From the NCBI GenBank assembly GCA_020635955.1, contig JACJYW010000003.1:186001-250000 (forward strand): DNA of 64,000 bases, given 5' to 3'. A program made the position numbers and the translations under genes. Within the stretch, counting starts at the first letter, position 1. Each line of letters starts with the position of its first letter. Under the pieces are notes generated by a model that saw only the letters and a list, made by a program, of their open reading frames with translations, had not been told where the DNA came from and ran no database searches. The DNA is from Crocinitomicaceae bacterium. Lineage in GTDB: Bacteria; Bacteroidota; Bacteroidia; Flavobacteriales_D; Crocinitomicaceae. Positions 19,484-28,568 of this stretch are shown here, piece by piece.

Positions 19484-20647
19484 ATGATGTTTGCCTATAA
19501 AAACATGTCAGAATCATACGCACATATCACACTTAAGCACCTGTTGATCAATGAGAAAAAGTTCATAGGTCTACAATTCCATCCCAACAAACGCATTGAA
19601 CTACTTATCAAAACCTTACCTGAATGTGAATGGAACGAGCACTTTCAGATGTATGCCATACCGAATCATGCGGCTAATTTCAACCAGATATTTGATACTT
19701 TTCGCGGCTTAGCCTGGATCAACGGGGCACACTTCTTTCGTGGTAAAATTCAGATGAAAAAGAATGACACCATTAATCTTGATACTTATCGCAAAAGAAA
19801 CACTTCGGCTAAATACAGAAAGTGTCCAGAAGAATATTTAGCAAAGTTGGAGTTTAAACGCTACTCAATTAATACAGCCAAAACCTATATATCCTGTTTT
19901 GAAAAATTTATCAATCATTTTAATGATCGAGAATTGATAGAGATCAATGAAAATGACATTCAGGATTATTTGAATATGATGGCTCGTAAGGGTGTATCCA
20001 CCTCTCAGTTGAATCAAATTTTGAATTCGGTTAAGTTCTATTATGAGGTGGTCAAAGAAATGCCAAATCGCTTCTACTCTATTGACAGGCCATTCAAAGA
20101 AGACAGATTGCCAAAGGTGCTTAGTGCTAATGAAATATTCAAGATCATTAACGCCACTCCCAATATTAAACACAAGTGCATACTGTCATTATTATACAGT
20201 TCAGGTTTGCGCAGACAAGAGCTTTTAAATCTTCAATTAGAAGATATTGATTCAGAGCGCATGGCTATAAGAATCCGAATGGGCAAGGGAAATAAAGATC
20301 GTTACACGATTTTAAGTCAAAAAGTATTGAATGATCTTCGATTGTATTTTAAAGAGTGGAAACCAAAAAAATACTTGTTTGAGGGGGCAAAGGCTGGAGA
20401 GCCGTATGGTAGGTCTAGTATTTCCAGAATTATTGAAAAGGCTTCAAAAAAAGCAGGGATTGATAAGAAAGTAACTCCTCATATGTTGAGACATAGCTTT
20501 GCTACTCATCTTTTAGAAAACGGAACAGATCTGAGATATATTCAATCACTATTAGGACACAATAGCTCCAAAACAACTGAAATTTACACCCGTGTTTCTT
20601 TTAGCAACTATCGAAATGTTCAAAATCCATTTGATTCCTTATCTTAG
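19484..20647 (+). CDS. XerD-like tyrosine recombinase next to the cassette array (integron-integrase role inferred)
   Basis: 387 residues from ATG 19484 (ATG 19487 or 19505 are alternatives). Residues 1-95 are an extra N-terminal domain (INEKKFIGLQFHP, NEHFQMYAIPNHAANF, FDTFRGLAWINGAHFF). About 115-205 is the SAM-like core-binding domain; 215-387 the catalytic domain with Arg243 (SSGLRRQELL), Lys268 (GKGNKDR), His333 and Arg336 (TPHMLRHSFATHL), His359 (LLGHNSSKTT) and Tyr368 (EIYTRVS). From GKGNKDR to TPHMLRH there are only about 57 residues, near the XerD spacing and far shorter than in IntI1, so the IntI-specific insert seems absent. It lies 49 bp before the first recombination site and points toward the array, the reverse of class 1-type integrons. 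It is the best candidate for the enzyme that moves the cassettes. Confidence 0.9.
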   Translation: MMFAYKNMSESYAHITLKHLLINEKKFIGLQFHPNKRIELLIKTLPECEWNEHFQMYAIPNHAANFNQIFDTFRGLAWINGAHFFRGKIQMKKNDTINLDTYRKRNTSAKYRKCPEEYLAKLEFKRYSINTAKTYISCFEKFINHFNDRELIEINENDIQDYLNMMARKGVSTSQLNQILNSVKFYYEVVKEMPNRFYSIDRPFKEDRLPKVLSANEIFKIINATPNIKHKCILSLLYSSGLRRQELLNLQLEDIDSERMAIRIRMGKGNKDRYTILSQKVLNDLRLYFKEWKPKKYLFEGAKAGEPYGRSSISRIIEKASKKAGIDKKVTPHMLRHSFATHLLENGTDLRYIQSLLGHNSSKTTEIYTRVSFSNYRNVQNPFDSLS

Positions 20648-20668
20648 TTACACAATAACTATAAAAGG

Positions 20669-20708
20669 AATAAAACCCATGGGTTTTATTCAAACGTTAT
20701 GAATAATC
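20669..20708 (+). other. attI-like primary recombination site with preceding 22-bp palindrome
   Basis: A perfect 22-bp palindrome (20669-20690, centre CCCATGGG flanked by TTTTATT arms) is followed directly by TCAAACGTTATGAATAATC, the same CAAAC-GTTR-N6-ATY border that closes every attC. There is no L''/R'' half, so this is the array's fixed end. The palindrome could terminate the recombinase transcript, bind the recombinase, or both. Confidence 0.75.
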
Positions 20709-21172
20709 AGTGGCTCGGAGCCACAACATCTCTAAAGTCGCACCGTATTTCTACGGTTTTTTTATGCTTAAATGTATCTGAAAGCTCAGTGGTATTTCTG
20801 AAAGAAACCAGATCTCGTTCTGCGCGGTTAAATTTTCTCTTGATCTGAAAAGTTAGAATAGTTTCCCTGCTTTCTTCCTGCGCATCTGCTCGCAAGTGGT
20901 TCACAATTTCCAAAATTTCACCTGTCTTCCTTTACCACTGCTTTCTGCAAATTAATCAAGCTGGCGCGTCACTCATCCAAACTGAATCTCAAGTTATAGC
21001 CTCCTATTCGCTCGTATTTAAGGGCTTGGTATCTGATCCGTTCGTGCGACCTTTGAGTTCTGAAAAACTATTCATAACATAGTAACTAAAGTTCTTTAAG
21101 AAGGCAGCCAGCTCGCGCCCATTGTCCGGGTTTCTGCCTTGCGTCCAATAAATTGCTAACTTTAGTCAAACG
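20697..21172 (+). repeat. Gene-less repeat cassette, copy 1 (first cassette)
   Basis: Begins TTATGAATAATCA and ends with attC 1. Contains a perfect 7-bp hairpin GTGGCTCGGAGCCAC (20710-20724) and a terminator-like hairpin CCGTATTTCTACGG plus T7 (20743-20763). No + strand gene is seen. A 68-codon minus-strand frame exists but needs a TTG start and is broken in diverged copies. Being first, its terminator would block transcription entering from the recombinase side. Confidence 0.8.
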
Positions 21173-21178
21173 TTACTG
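21072..21178 (+). repeat. attC site 1 (short type)
   Basis: Ends TCATAAC to GTTACTG, 107 bp. L'' ACTAAAGTT pairs with L' AACTTTAGT. Cassette-end N6 TGAATA/TATTCA match 6/6. Confidence 0.85.
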
Positions 21179-22849
21179 AAATAAATTGCTAGCTATTGTA
21201 ATCTAAGTATTGAACCGTGGATAAATGGTATCGAAATTGAATTCTAAATTCTAATTTTAGATGGAAGTGGAATTATTTCTGAACCTCCAGCCACGTATCA
21301 AGTGGCAATCTGGATCTGCAAAAACTTTAGGTGCGATAATTTTCTCAAATGACTCAGAAACATTTGTAAATTGTGGTACGTTTCTGATCTGAATCTGAGC
21401 GGACGCATAACATAATAGGTAAATTCATTGCTGCTTTCCTGTGCTTAATCTGCAACTCATGTGTTGTTTGATCATAAAATCAATGAAATCCGGGTATATC
21501 AAGTTTGGAAATAAAAAAGATCATTATTGCCTAAATCAAATCTTAAAACGATACAATAAAATTTGATATCATAGATTCCAAATTCGGCATTCAATTACTT
21601 GATAAAAACCAAAACGTATTCTGAACACTTTCTTATTCAAAAGGATTCGATCGGAATGTGCAACTATTTATATTATGCCAGCTGTTCAATTAAAAAACTT
21701 GGAGAATTACTCCGTCAGAAATATTGGCAGACTACATGTGTTCGCAATAACTTCATTCCAAACTCCAGAATTTAAAAACTTAATTGAAATCAAAGCATCG
21801 CTGTTTAAATTTTTAATCACATATAAATTGTTCAGACCTTCCATATGGTAATTTGCAAGATTGTTGAATAAAATAATGAATTCATCTCGAGAGTTCTCAG
21901 TCAAGATACGAACATATGTTTTCTTTCTAAGCTCTTCTAAATATTGGAAGTAAGTTGCAACGTGAAGAATTCTAAAATAGGGCAATAAGGAAAAAGAGGA
22001 TCCATGTGATCATGCAAATGAAAATTTCTATTCAGTGGACCTTGGACATAACATATCTCCGACCCTTAATACTTTCAATGGCTTTTCATAACATTAACGT
22101 TCCATAATCAGGCGAAACAATCATCCAGAATTTTTTTTTGCCAGAAATTGCAAAAATTATCAAAATTCATAGCTAAACGTTAAGGATCAATTGAATTTAT
22201 AATGTAAATGCTAAAGACAGAAAAGTAATTCATATTGCAACAAATAGAATTGATCAACAAGGTTGAAGAAATTGCTTTGTGAGACTGGCAAAAGTTCATG
22301 ATTTTGGAACTTTGATCTTCATGGTTGATCAATACTTTTACCCATTAAATTCAATCCAAATTAGAAAATAGAAGTTTCAGTCAGATTGATACATAAAATG
22401 GACAACACGTGAAACAAATTTAATTCATAAAGCAATAAAAATGGATTACTTTTTATTTTCATAAACAATATACTAGTGGCTCGCTGCTAAATCGTTTCTA
22501 AAAGCCTCGGCAGCCATGTATTTTATACAAAATATTGTGAATTTTACCCAAATCAGTCTCTGAAATTTCTCAGTAGAATTTCGGAAGAACGTTTGGATGG
22601 AGCTCTTTACGATAAGAAATCTCATGATCTGTTCTGTTGAAGAATCAACGTTGATGCTTTCAAAAGACCTTATTTGAATGCTCATTTCGTGCGTTCACAA
22701 TTTCCTGAAAAATTCTCATTGCTCCTATAACTGCTACTGCAACCTAGCTTAATTGGCAATTTCGTCACAACCGCTCAGGGCGAAGAAACGCTCTGTATTA
22801 AGGACATTGGTATCTGAGCTTCATGCGATTTTATTAGTGAAAAACTATT
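21173..22849. other. Degenerate cassette region without a supported gene
   Basis: 1.7 kb between attC 1 and attC 2 with no convincing gene. Left end TTACTGAAAT and right end ATTTCATAAC match as cassette ends if one C is removed. It holds an attC half-like GCATAACATAATAGG at 21405, an attC fragment near 22046-22090 (CTCCGACCCTT), and, from about 22470, a corrupted copy of the repeat cassette (AGTGGCTCGCTGCTAAATC). Two weak minus frames (21707-21985, 22473-22685) have no recognisable features. Confidence 0.55.
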
Positions 22850-22980
22850 TCATAACATAGTAACTAAAGTTCTGGAGCCATCACTTCCAACACTTCGCCC
22901 AGTATTGTCCAAAGTTGAAGCCACTCACGTACCGCACTTTTGCTGCGCAATAAATTGCTAACTTTAGTCAAACGTTATGA
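22850..22980 (+). repeat. attC site 2
   Basis: TCATAAC to GTTATGA, 131 bp. L arms ACTAAAGTT/AACTTTAGT. N6 match needs a one-base gap. Confidence 0.8.
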
Positions 22981-23472
22981 ATAATCAGTGGCTCGGAGCC
23001 ACAAAATCTCTAAAGTCGCACCGTATTTCTACGGTTTTTATTAAATGTATCTGAAAGCTCAGTGGTATTTCTGAAAGAAACCAGATCTCGTTCTGCGCGG
23101 TTAAATTTTCTCTCTGATCTGAAAAGTTAGAATAGTTTCCCTGCTTTCTTCCTGCGCATCTGCTCATTTCAAGTGGTTCACAATTTCCAAAATTTCACCT
23201 GTCTTCCTTTACCACTGCTTTCTGCAACCAAGCTGGCGCGCGTCACTCGAATCAAACTGATCTCAAGATTCAACGCTCGTATTTAAGGGCTTGGTATCTG
23301 ATCCGTTCGTGCGACCTTTAGTTCTGAAAACTATTCATAACATAGTAACTAAAGTTCACAGCCAACACTTGGCCACTATCCGGTTTCGCCCATTACGTGT
23401 CCATAATCCGGGTTTAACTCCCGGGTGTTTGCGTTGCATCACGCAATAAATTGCTTGCTCTTTAGTCAAACG
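22975..23472 (+). repeat. Repeat cassette, copy 2 (with indels)
   Basis: Same start, hairpin (GTGGCTCGGAGCCAC) and CCGTATTTCTACGG as copy 1, but with several short insertions and deletions (for example CTCATTTCAAGTGG and a shortened T run). Confidence 0.75.
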
Positions 23473-23478
23473 TTATGA
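23335..23478 (+). repeat. attC site 3 (imperfect)
   Basis: TCATAAC to GTTATGA, 144 bp; contains an inserted stretch. L'' ACTAAAGTT faces a damaged L' (GCTCTTTAGT). N6 TGAATA/TATTCA 6/6. Confidence 0.75.
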
Positions 23479-23969
23479 ATAATCAGTGGCTCGTAGCCAC
23501 AACATCTCTAAAGTCGCACCGTATTTCTACGGTTTTTTGTAAATGCTGAACTTGGCAGCATCTGGTGGTATTTCTGAAACAGCAACCAAAATCTCGTTCT
23601 GGCGGTTAAATTTTCTCTTGATCAAATAAGTTAGAATAGTAGTCCCTGCTTTCTTCTGCGCATCTGCTCGTAAGTCAATTCACAATTTCCAAAATTTCAC
23701 CTGAAAAATTTACCACTGCTTTCTGCAACCTACCTGGCGTAAGCGTCACTCGGCTCAAATGAATCTCAAATTATTTCCTCCTCCTGCATTCGGGACGTGG
23801 TATTTGAAGCCGCTTGGTATCTACTGTAGTTCTTTGAAAAAAACGAAGTAACTAAAGTTCAAAACTATTCATAACATATAGTAACTAAAATTCAAGCCAT
23901 CTCCCTTTAGAACAGTGTCCGGGTTTTCATGTGCTTTCGTCGCAATAAATTGCTAACTTTAGTCAAACG
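23473..23969 (+). repeat. Repeat cassette, copy 3 (heavily altered)
   Basis: Hairpin is GTGGCTCGTAGCCAC, so loop base changed but stem kept. Terminator-like hairpin kept. Many small indels and substitutions elsewhere; a partial duplication of the attC start lies at 23848-23875. Confidence 0.7.
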
Positions 23970-23975
23970 TTATGT
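23869..23975 (+). repeat. attC site 4
   Basis: TCATAAC to GTTATGT, 107 bp. L'' ACTAAAATT against L' AACTTTAGT, one mismatch. N6 6/6. Confidence 0.75.
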
Positions 23976-24538
23976 TGTAATTAGACCTGTCGGAACCAGT
24001 TTTACCTTGGAAAGACGGAAGCATTGGAGCTATAAAGTTCTACCAATTTTAGGAAACGGAACTCTATCTAATTGAGTATGGATTTCATATCTGACAACGG
24101 TTAAATGACCATGTAAAAAAGTCCTTTACGTAAAATTTTCTCTTGATCTGTAAAACAGAATAGTGTCCTGCTTTGCTGACGCAGAATCTGCCATTTCAGT
24201 GTGTGGAACAATTTCAAAATTTCACCTCAGCTGGAAACCAAGCTTTTCCACTCTGCAACCTAATACTGGCGTGCGTCAAGAAGCAAATCTTGTTGTGGGT
24301 ATTCAAACCTTTCTCGATCTAATCTAAAGCGTGATTCCAAGGCTTCTGATGGTTCTTGAAAACTACGCATAACATAGTAAGTAAAGCATAACAGCCAAAT
24401 GTTGCAGCGCATAAAGCTCCCAGAACGTAATCCAAAGTCACCGGGTTCCATTCACGGCTTGCGCCCAGTGTCCGAAAACTTGGTCACATACGTACTGCAA
24501 TAAATTGCACTAAACTTTAGTCAAAACGTTATCTTCAT
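23970..24538 (+). repeat. Degenerate diverged repeat cassette
   Basis: Starts TTATGTTGTAATTAG; from about 24115 it resembles the diverged repeat cassette at 33296 (TTTACGTAAAATTTTCTC, CAATTTCAAAATTTCACC) with scattered indels. The hairpin end is missing. No supported gene. End N6 blocks do not match. Confidence 0.55.
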
Positions 24539-24544
24539 TAAATG
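24367..24544 (+). repeat. attC site 5 (degenerate)
   Basis: GCATAAC to GTTATCT, 178 bp, with extra bases (CAAAACGTT instead of CAAACGTT). L arms poorly paired; N6 TGTTGT/TACGCA do not match. Confidence 0.6.
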
Positions 24545-24670
24545 AAATCACTAACATCAGAATTTGTATGAGTATCTCGATAATGGGCACTCAGACGTTA
24601 AAGTTTCAAGATATCAGACGTTCCATAATGCAAATTCCTAACTAAAATCTCATCTGGGTATCTCGAAATA

Positions 24671-25306
24671 ATGAAACAGAAAGGGTTCGATCTTATTTCC
24701 TATTCAAATGGAGGTCAAGTTGCAGTGAAGGAAATTGATGGCTTTCAATATAAATGTAACTTCGGAATTGGAAAATTTTGGATAACCAAAAATGTATTTG
24801 ATGGTACTGAAGGGTCATTTTGGGTACGTCATCATCAAACCGAAGAATTGTGGGAAGACTTAAAACCCAAAGTAACCAACAGAAACCATTTCGCTCCTCT
24901 TGAACCGACTTTTGGCGTACAATTAAATATCGGTTGGCACGAATTTGATTATAGCATTTCAGGTGCTGACGACTATTTGAACTTCTTCGAAATTTCTATA
25001 GATCCTGTTTTTGAAAAAGCAAAAGCATTGTCTTCAGTAGAATCACTTGACAGGGAAATAAATAGTCAAGTAGAGTTGAAAGACAACTTTAATGGGTATA
25101 AAATTAATACAGAAGGGTTAATTTTCAGAAGACTAGTCTTAGCAAAGTTAAACGACAACCCCTTGTATGACAAAATATGTGAACATACCAAGTCATTTTT
25201 TCCGGAATACATAGCAGCGAGTAAACAGTACCCTTTCCTGGCAAATATCCCAACTGCATATGAAGTACTATGTGATAGGTTAGAAAAACTAAACCTAACA
25301 CAGTAG
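24671..25306 (+). CDS. Cassette gene, hypothetical cytosolic protein
   Basis: 211 residues from ATG 24671, no signal peptide or membrane helix; Trp/Tyr-rich start (GKFWITKNVFDGTEGSFWVRHH) and a helical end. I do not recognise it. About 130 bp of scrambled sequence precede the gene, including GATATCAGACGTTCC-like attC debris, and the cassette's left N6 does not match its right N6, so the original left end was probably lost by a fusion with the degenerate region. Stop lies in attC 6. Confidence 0.6.
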   Translation: MKQKGFDLISYSNGGQVAVKEIDGFQYKCNFGIGKFWITKNVFDGTEGSFWVRHHQTEELWEDLKPKVTNRNHFAPLEPTFGVQLNIGWHEFDYSISGADDYLNFFEISIDPVFEKAKALSSVESLDREINSQVELKDNFNGYKINTEGLIFRRLVLAKLNDNPLYDKICEHTKSFFPEYIAASKQYPFLANIPTAYEVLCDRLEKLNLTQ

Positions 25307-25458
25307 CTAAAGTTCATGTCCACCCTTGGCCAGCAAAAAAGCTCCCATTCATAACATACATATCCTAAAGTTCCAAACGTCGGACAAACCAGAGTCCGGG
25401 GTTTTGGCCGCCGCACATCAAGACGGCATAAATGCCTAACTTTAGCCAAACGTTATGA
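25293..25458 (+). repeat. attC site 6
   Basis: ACCTAAC to GTTATGA, 166 bp. L arms GCTAAAGTT/AACTTTAGC pair perfectly; the centre contains an inserted CATTCATAACATA. N6 do not match (TCTTCA/TAAACC). Confidence 0.8.
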
Positions 25459-25921
25459 ATAATCAGTGGCTCGGAGCCACAACATCTCTAAAGTCGCACC
25501 GTATTTCTACGGTTTTTTTATGCTTAAATGTATCTGAAAGCTCAGTGGTATTTCTGAAAGAAACCAGATCTCGTTCTGCGCGGTTAAATTTTCTCTTGAT
25601 CTGAAAAGTTAGAATAGTTTCCCTGCTTTCTTCCTGCATATCTGCTCGCAAGTGGTCCACAATTTCCAAAATTTCACCTGTCTTCCTTTACCACTGCTTT
25701 CTGCAACCAAGCTGGCGCGCGTCACTCGTCCAAACTGAATCTCAAATTATAGCCTCCTATTCGCTCGTATTTAAGGGATTGGTATCTGATCCGTTCGTGC
25801 GACCTTTAGTTCTGAAAACTATTCATAACATAGTAACTAAAGTTCACAGCCAGCTCGCGCCCAATGTCCGGGTTTGCCTCTGCACTTTGCGTCGCAATAA
25901 ATTGCTAACTTTAGTCAAACG
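25453..25921 (+). repeat. Repeat cassette, copy 4
   Basis: 469 bp, clean copy of cassette 1 with hairpin GTGGCTCGGAGCCAC and terminator-like CCGTATTTCTACGG. No + strand gene. Confidence 0.85.
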
Positions 25922-25927
25922 TTAGGA
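25823..25927 (+). repeat. attC site 7 (short type)
   Basis: TCATAAC to GTTAGGA, 105 bp. L arms ACTAAAGTT/AACTTTAGT; N6 6/6. Confidence 0.9.
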
Positions 25928-25944
25928 CGCAATTCCAATAGAAC

Positions 25945-26334
25945 TTGAAGAAACTTAACTTATACATAAGCAGCATTTTTCAAGGACTCTACAGTACAGA
26001 GCCTTCTGCTACCGGAGCTAGAATTATCGTCTACACTTTAAAATTCTGTTTTGCTTCTGAAATAACCATATTTATCGGACTAGCAATTAAATCTGTGATC
26101 GGTCAAGATAGTTTTGATAAGAATGCAATAATTTCTCTTCTAGCAATCGGACTATTATTTGTGTTTTCTCTTTGGAGAATCCATGTATTTATTGAAAATC
26201 GGACAGACCCGAGCAAATACAAAACCGCAGTTTTTGAACCATCCAAGGCTTGGATAAACTTGATTATTGGATCTACCATTCTGCTCAGTCCATTGATAAT
26301 ATTTGCTCTAGTGGTTATCTGGACCGCAAAATAG
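25945..26334 (+). CDS. Cassette gene, small membrane protein
   Basis: 129 residues from a TTG start at 25945, 18 nt after the R' box. Three hydrophobic segments: about 38-54 (ASEITIFIGLAIKSVIG), 63-78 (AIISLLAIGLLFVFSLW) and 105-127 (LIIGSTILLSPLIIFALVVI). Paralogue of the protein at 31072-31458, with the same order FLWR/FSLWR, D-K, ILLSP. Function unknown. Confidence 0.7.
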   Translation: MKKLNLYISSIFQGLYSTEPSATGARIIVYTLKFCFASEITIFIGLAIKSVIGQDSFDKNAIISLLAIGLLFVFSLWRIHVFIENRTDPSKYKTAVFEPSKAWINLIIGSTILLSPLIIFALVVIWTAK

Positions 26335-26342
26335 AAAACTAC

Positions 26343-26511
26343 GCCTAACATAATAGGTAAAGTTCATGTCCGACTCTCTGGCCACGCTTTTCCCTCCCAG
26401 TACCTGTACATATCCGGGCTTCCATCTCTCGGTCGGACAAACCATAGTCCGGGGTTTTGGCCAACGCACATCAAGACGGCATAAATGCCTAACTTTACCC
26501 AAACGTTATAA
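26343..26511 (+). repeat. attC site 8
   Basis: GCCTAAC to GTTATAA, 169 bp. L arms GGTAAAGTT/AACTTTACC; apical GGCATAAATGCC. N6 match with one bulged base (GGACGCA/TACGCC). Confidence 0.9.
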
Positions 26512-26530
26512 GTAATTCATAGTTAGCCTA

Positions 26531-27124
26531 ATGCAACAAGTAATTATAGATCAAGCTAAAGAGTTTTTCGAATGGAAGTTATTCGGAGGCTCTAAAAGAA
26601 ATACGCTTGAAAGGACAAGAGACAAACTGTCTTCGGAACTTTATAATTTTTATGAAGACCGAAACAAATTGCTATTCCTAAAAACTCTTAAACCTCTAAT
26701 TGTTGAAGCTAAAACTGATCATGAAAAAACTTGTACCACTAAAAATTGTGGTACTTCGGAAGAATATCGTAATGCTCTTTTTTGCATTGATCAAGAAATT
26801 ACTTCTATCGAAAATTCATATTCCTATTCAGAACAATATAACTCGGAAAAATCCTTTACTCCTGAAGAAGAAAGTGAACTAATCCAAAGGTTATCTAACC
26901 TAGAGGAATTACTTGTAAAACAAGGCTTGGGTCAAGAAATAATTTTTGATGAAATCAATGAATTAAAAGACCATTTTAATATTGGGAAGAAAAACTGGTT
27001 CCAATTCTTAAAAGGCAAATTATTCGACCTTGGTACGGAAAAAGTCTTAGAAAAAACAGTAATTACAACTGCTTGGACTATGTTAAAGGAAGGTTTTGAT
27101 GAAGCAGCAAAACTCTTAGAATAA
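26531..27124 (+). CDS. Cassette gene, helical hypothetical protein
   Basis: 197 residues, mainly alpha-helical and charged. Cys pair in KTCTTKNCGT at about residues 67-74, a long Glu/Leu-rich helix (FTPEEESELIQRLSNLEELL) and a C-terminal amphipathic helix (VLEKTVITTAWTMLKEGF). No signal peptide. Not recognised. Shares its cassette with the convergent membrane protein at 27132. Confidence 0.7.
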   Translation: MQQVIIDQAKEFFEWKLFGGSKRNTLERTRDKLSSELYNFYEDRNKLLFLKTLKPLIVEAKTDHEKTCTTKNCGTSEEYRNALFCIDQEITSIENSYSYSEQYNSEKSFTPEEESELIQRLSNLEELLVKQGLGQEIIFDEINELKDHFNIGKKNWFQFLKGKLFDLGTEKVLEKTVITTAWTMLKEGFDEAAKLLE

Positions 27125-27131
27125 AATCTCG

Positions 27132-27344
27132 CTACCAGAGTAATCCTATAATTTGTAATAAACCAACAAGAATCATAATTGGCCCAATTATCTTCATTAT
27201 TCTTGCGTATTTATTGACCCAATCTAATCCAGCATCAATTTTTCCTGTTGCCATAAGTAGAACGATCACCCCGCCGAATAACGGTATCAATCCTTCAAAG
27301 TTTGGAGCTAATTCCATAAGCCTAAAGTAAGAAAAGACTTTCAT
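27132..27344 (-). CDS. Small two-helix membrane protein on the minus strand
   Basis: 70 residues with two hydrophobic segments (FEGLIPLFGGVIVLLMATG and IIGPIMILVGLLQIIGLLW). It converges with 26531-27124 (7-bp gap) inside one cassette; minus-strand genes are rare in this array. A two-gene effector/modulator or immunity arrangement is possible but unproven. Confidence 0.6.
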   Translation of the reverse strand: MKVFSYFRLMELAPNFEGLIPLFGGVIVLLMATGKIDAGLDWVNKYARIMKIIGPIMILVGLLQIIGLLW

Positions 27345-27385
27345 CTGTTCCTAACTTCAACTCAAATCCAGTGGTGAAAAACTAC

Positions 27386-27553
27386 TTATAACATAATAGC
27401 TAAAGCTTACGTCCGACCCTTGGCCGGCCCTCTTCTCTCCCATTACGTGTCCATAGTCCTGGGGTGCCATCTCGGTCGGACAGCCAAAGTCCGGGATTTT
27501 TTGCCTACACACTTCGCACGCAATAAATTGCTAGCTTTAGCCAAACGTTATGA
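27386..27553 (+). repeat. attC site 9
   Basis: TTATAAC to GTTATGA, 168 bp. L arms GCTAAAGCT/AGCTTTAGC; N6 TAAGTA/TACTTA 6/6. Confidence 0.9.
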
Positions 27554-28015
27554 ATAATCAGTGGCTCGGAGCCACAACATCTCTAAAGTCGCACCGTATT
27601 TCTACGGTTTTTTTATGCTTAAATGTATCTGAAAGCTCAGTGGTATTTCTGAAAGAAACCAGATCTCGTTCTGCGCGGTTAAATTTTCTCTTGATCTGAA
27701 AAGTTAGAATAGTTTCCCTGCTTTCTTCCTGCGCATCTGCTCGCAAGTGGTTCACAATTTCCAAAATTTCACCTGTCTTCCTTTACCACTGCTTTCTGCA
27801 ACCAAGCTGGCGCGCGTCACTCGTCCAAACTGAATCTCAAGTTATAGCCTCCTATTCGCTCGTATTTAAGGGCTTGGTATCTGATCCGTTTGTGCGACCT
27901 TTAGACCAAAAACTATTCATAACATAGTAACTAAAGTTCACAGCCAGCTCGCGCCCATTGTCCGGGTTTCCCGCCGCACTTTGCTTCGCAATAAATTGCT
28001 AACTTTAGTCAAACG
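27548..28015 (+). repeat. Repeat cassette, copy 5
   Basis: 468 bp, apparently identical to the copy at 32122-32589, including the ACCAAAAACTATTC variant near the end. Confidence 0.85.
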
Positions 28016-28021
28016 TTATAA
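27917..28021 (+). repeat. attC site 10 (short type)
   Basis: TCATAAC to GTTATAA, 105 bp. L arms ACTAAAGTT/AACTTTAGT; N6 6/6. Confidence 0.9.
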
Positions 28022-28547
28022 GTAATTAGTGGCTCGCAGCCACATTTATCTCTAAAGTCGCACCGTATTTCTACGGTTTTTTTGTTTTTATTTAACGGAA
28101 CTTGATAAACCAGTGGTACTTACGGACAGCACCACCATCTCGTCCTTTACGATAAAATTTTCTCATGATCTGTAAGGCAAGAATAGTGTCCCTGCTTTCG
28201 GACTGCGCATCTGCCCTTTCGTGGTCCACAATCTCCAAAATTTCACCTGCTTTCCCGTACCACTGCTTTCTGCAACCTACCTGGCGTGCGTCACTCGGCT
28301 CACATGAAGTGGGCGGTATTACTTTCCTTTCCTCTCGTAGTAAGGGGCGTGGTATCTGAGCCGTTCGTGCGATCTTTAGTTCTTGAAAAACTACTTATAA
28401 CATAGTAACTAAAGTTCACAGCCATCACTTCCCTGCGCGCGGTTTCGCCCAGTACTTGTCCAAAGTCCGGGCGGCCTGCCCTTGCGCCCAGTGTCCGGTT
28501 ACCCACCGCACTTTGCGTCGCAATAAATTGCTAACTTTAGTCAAACG
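28016..28547 (+). repeat. Diverged repeat cassette, variant A
   Basis: Related to copy 1 across its length but diverged. The hairpin GTGGCTCGCAGCCAC and CCGTATTTCTACGG plus T8 are kept. Its minus strand reads W-Y-G-K-A-G-E-I-L-E-I-V-D-H-E-R in a longer frame than copy 1 but ends early; coding is not established. Confidence 0.75.
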
Positions 28548-28553
28548 TTAGCT
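28395..28553 (+). repeat. attC site 11
   Basis: TTATAAC to GTTAGCT, 159 bp. L arms ACTAAAGTT/AACTTTAGT; N6 TAAGTA/TACTTA 6/6. The long relative of the 105-bp type. Confidence 0.88.
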
Positions 28554-28568
28554 GTAATTGGTATTCAC

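Noticed and set aside
19283..20647. Longer recombinase start at 19283
   Set aside because: The extra 67 codons overlap the divergent zinc-ribbon gene and its promoter, and give a low-complexity start; ATG 19484 follows a -7 box.
20707..20913. 68-codon minus-strand frame repeated in the gene-less cassettes (also 25463, 27558, 31663, 32132, 53082)
   Set aside because: Needs a TTG start, identical only because the DNA repeats are near identical, and its frame is interrupted or shifted in the diverged copies (28016, 33296).
21707..21985. 92-codon minus frame in degenerate zone
   Set aside because: No start signal or fold, lies in sequence with evident indels.
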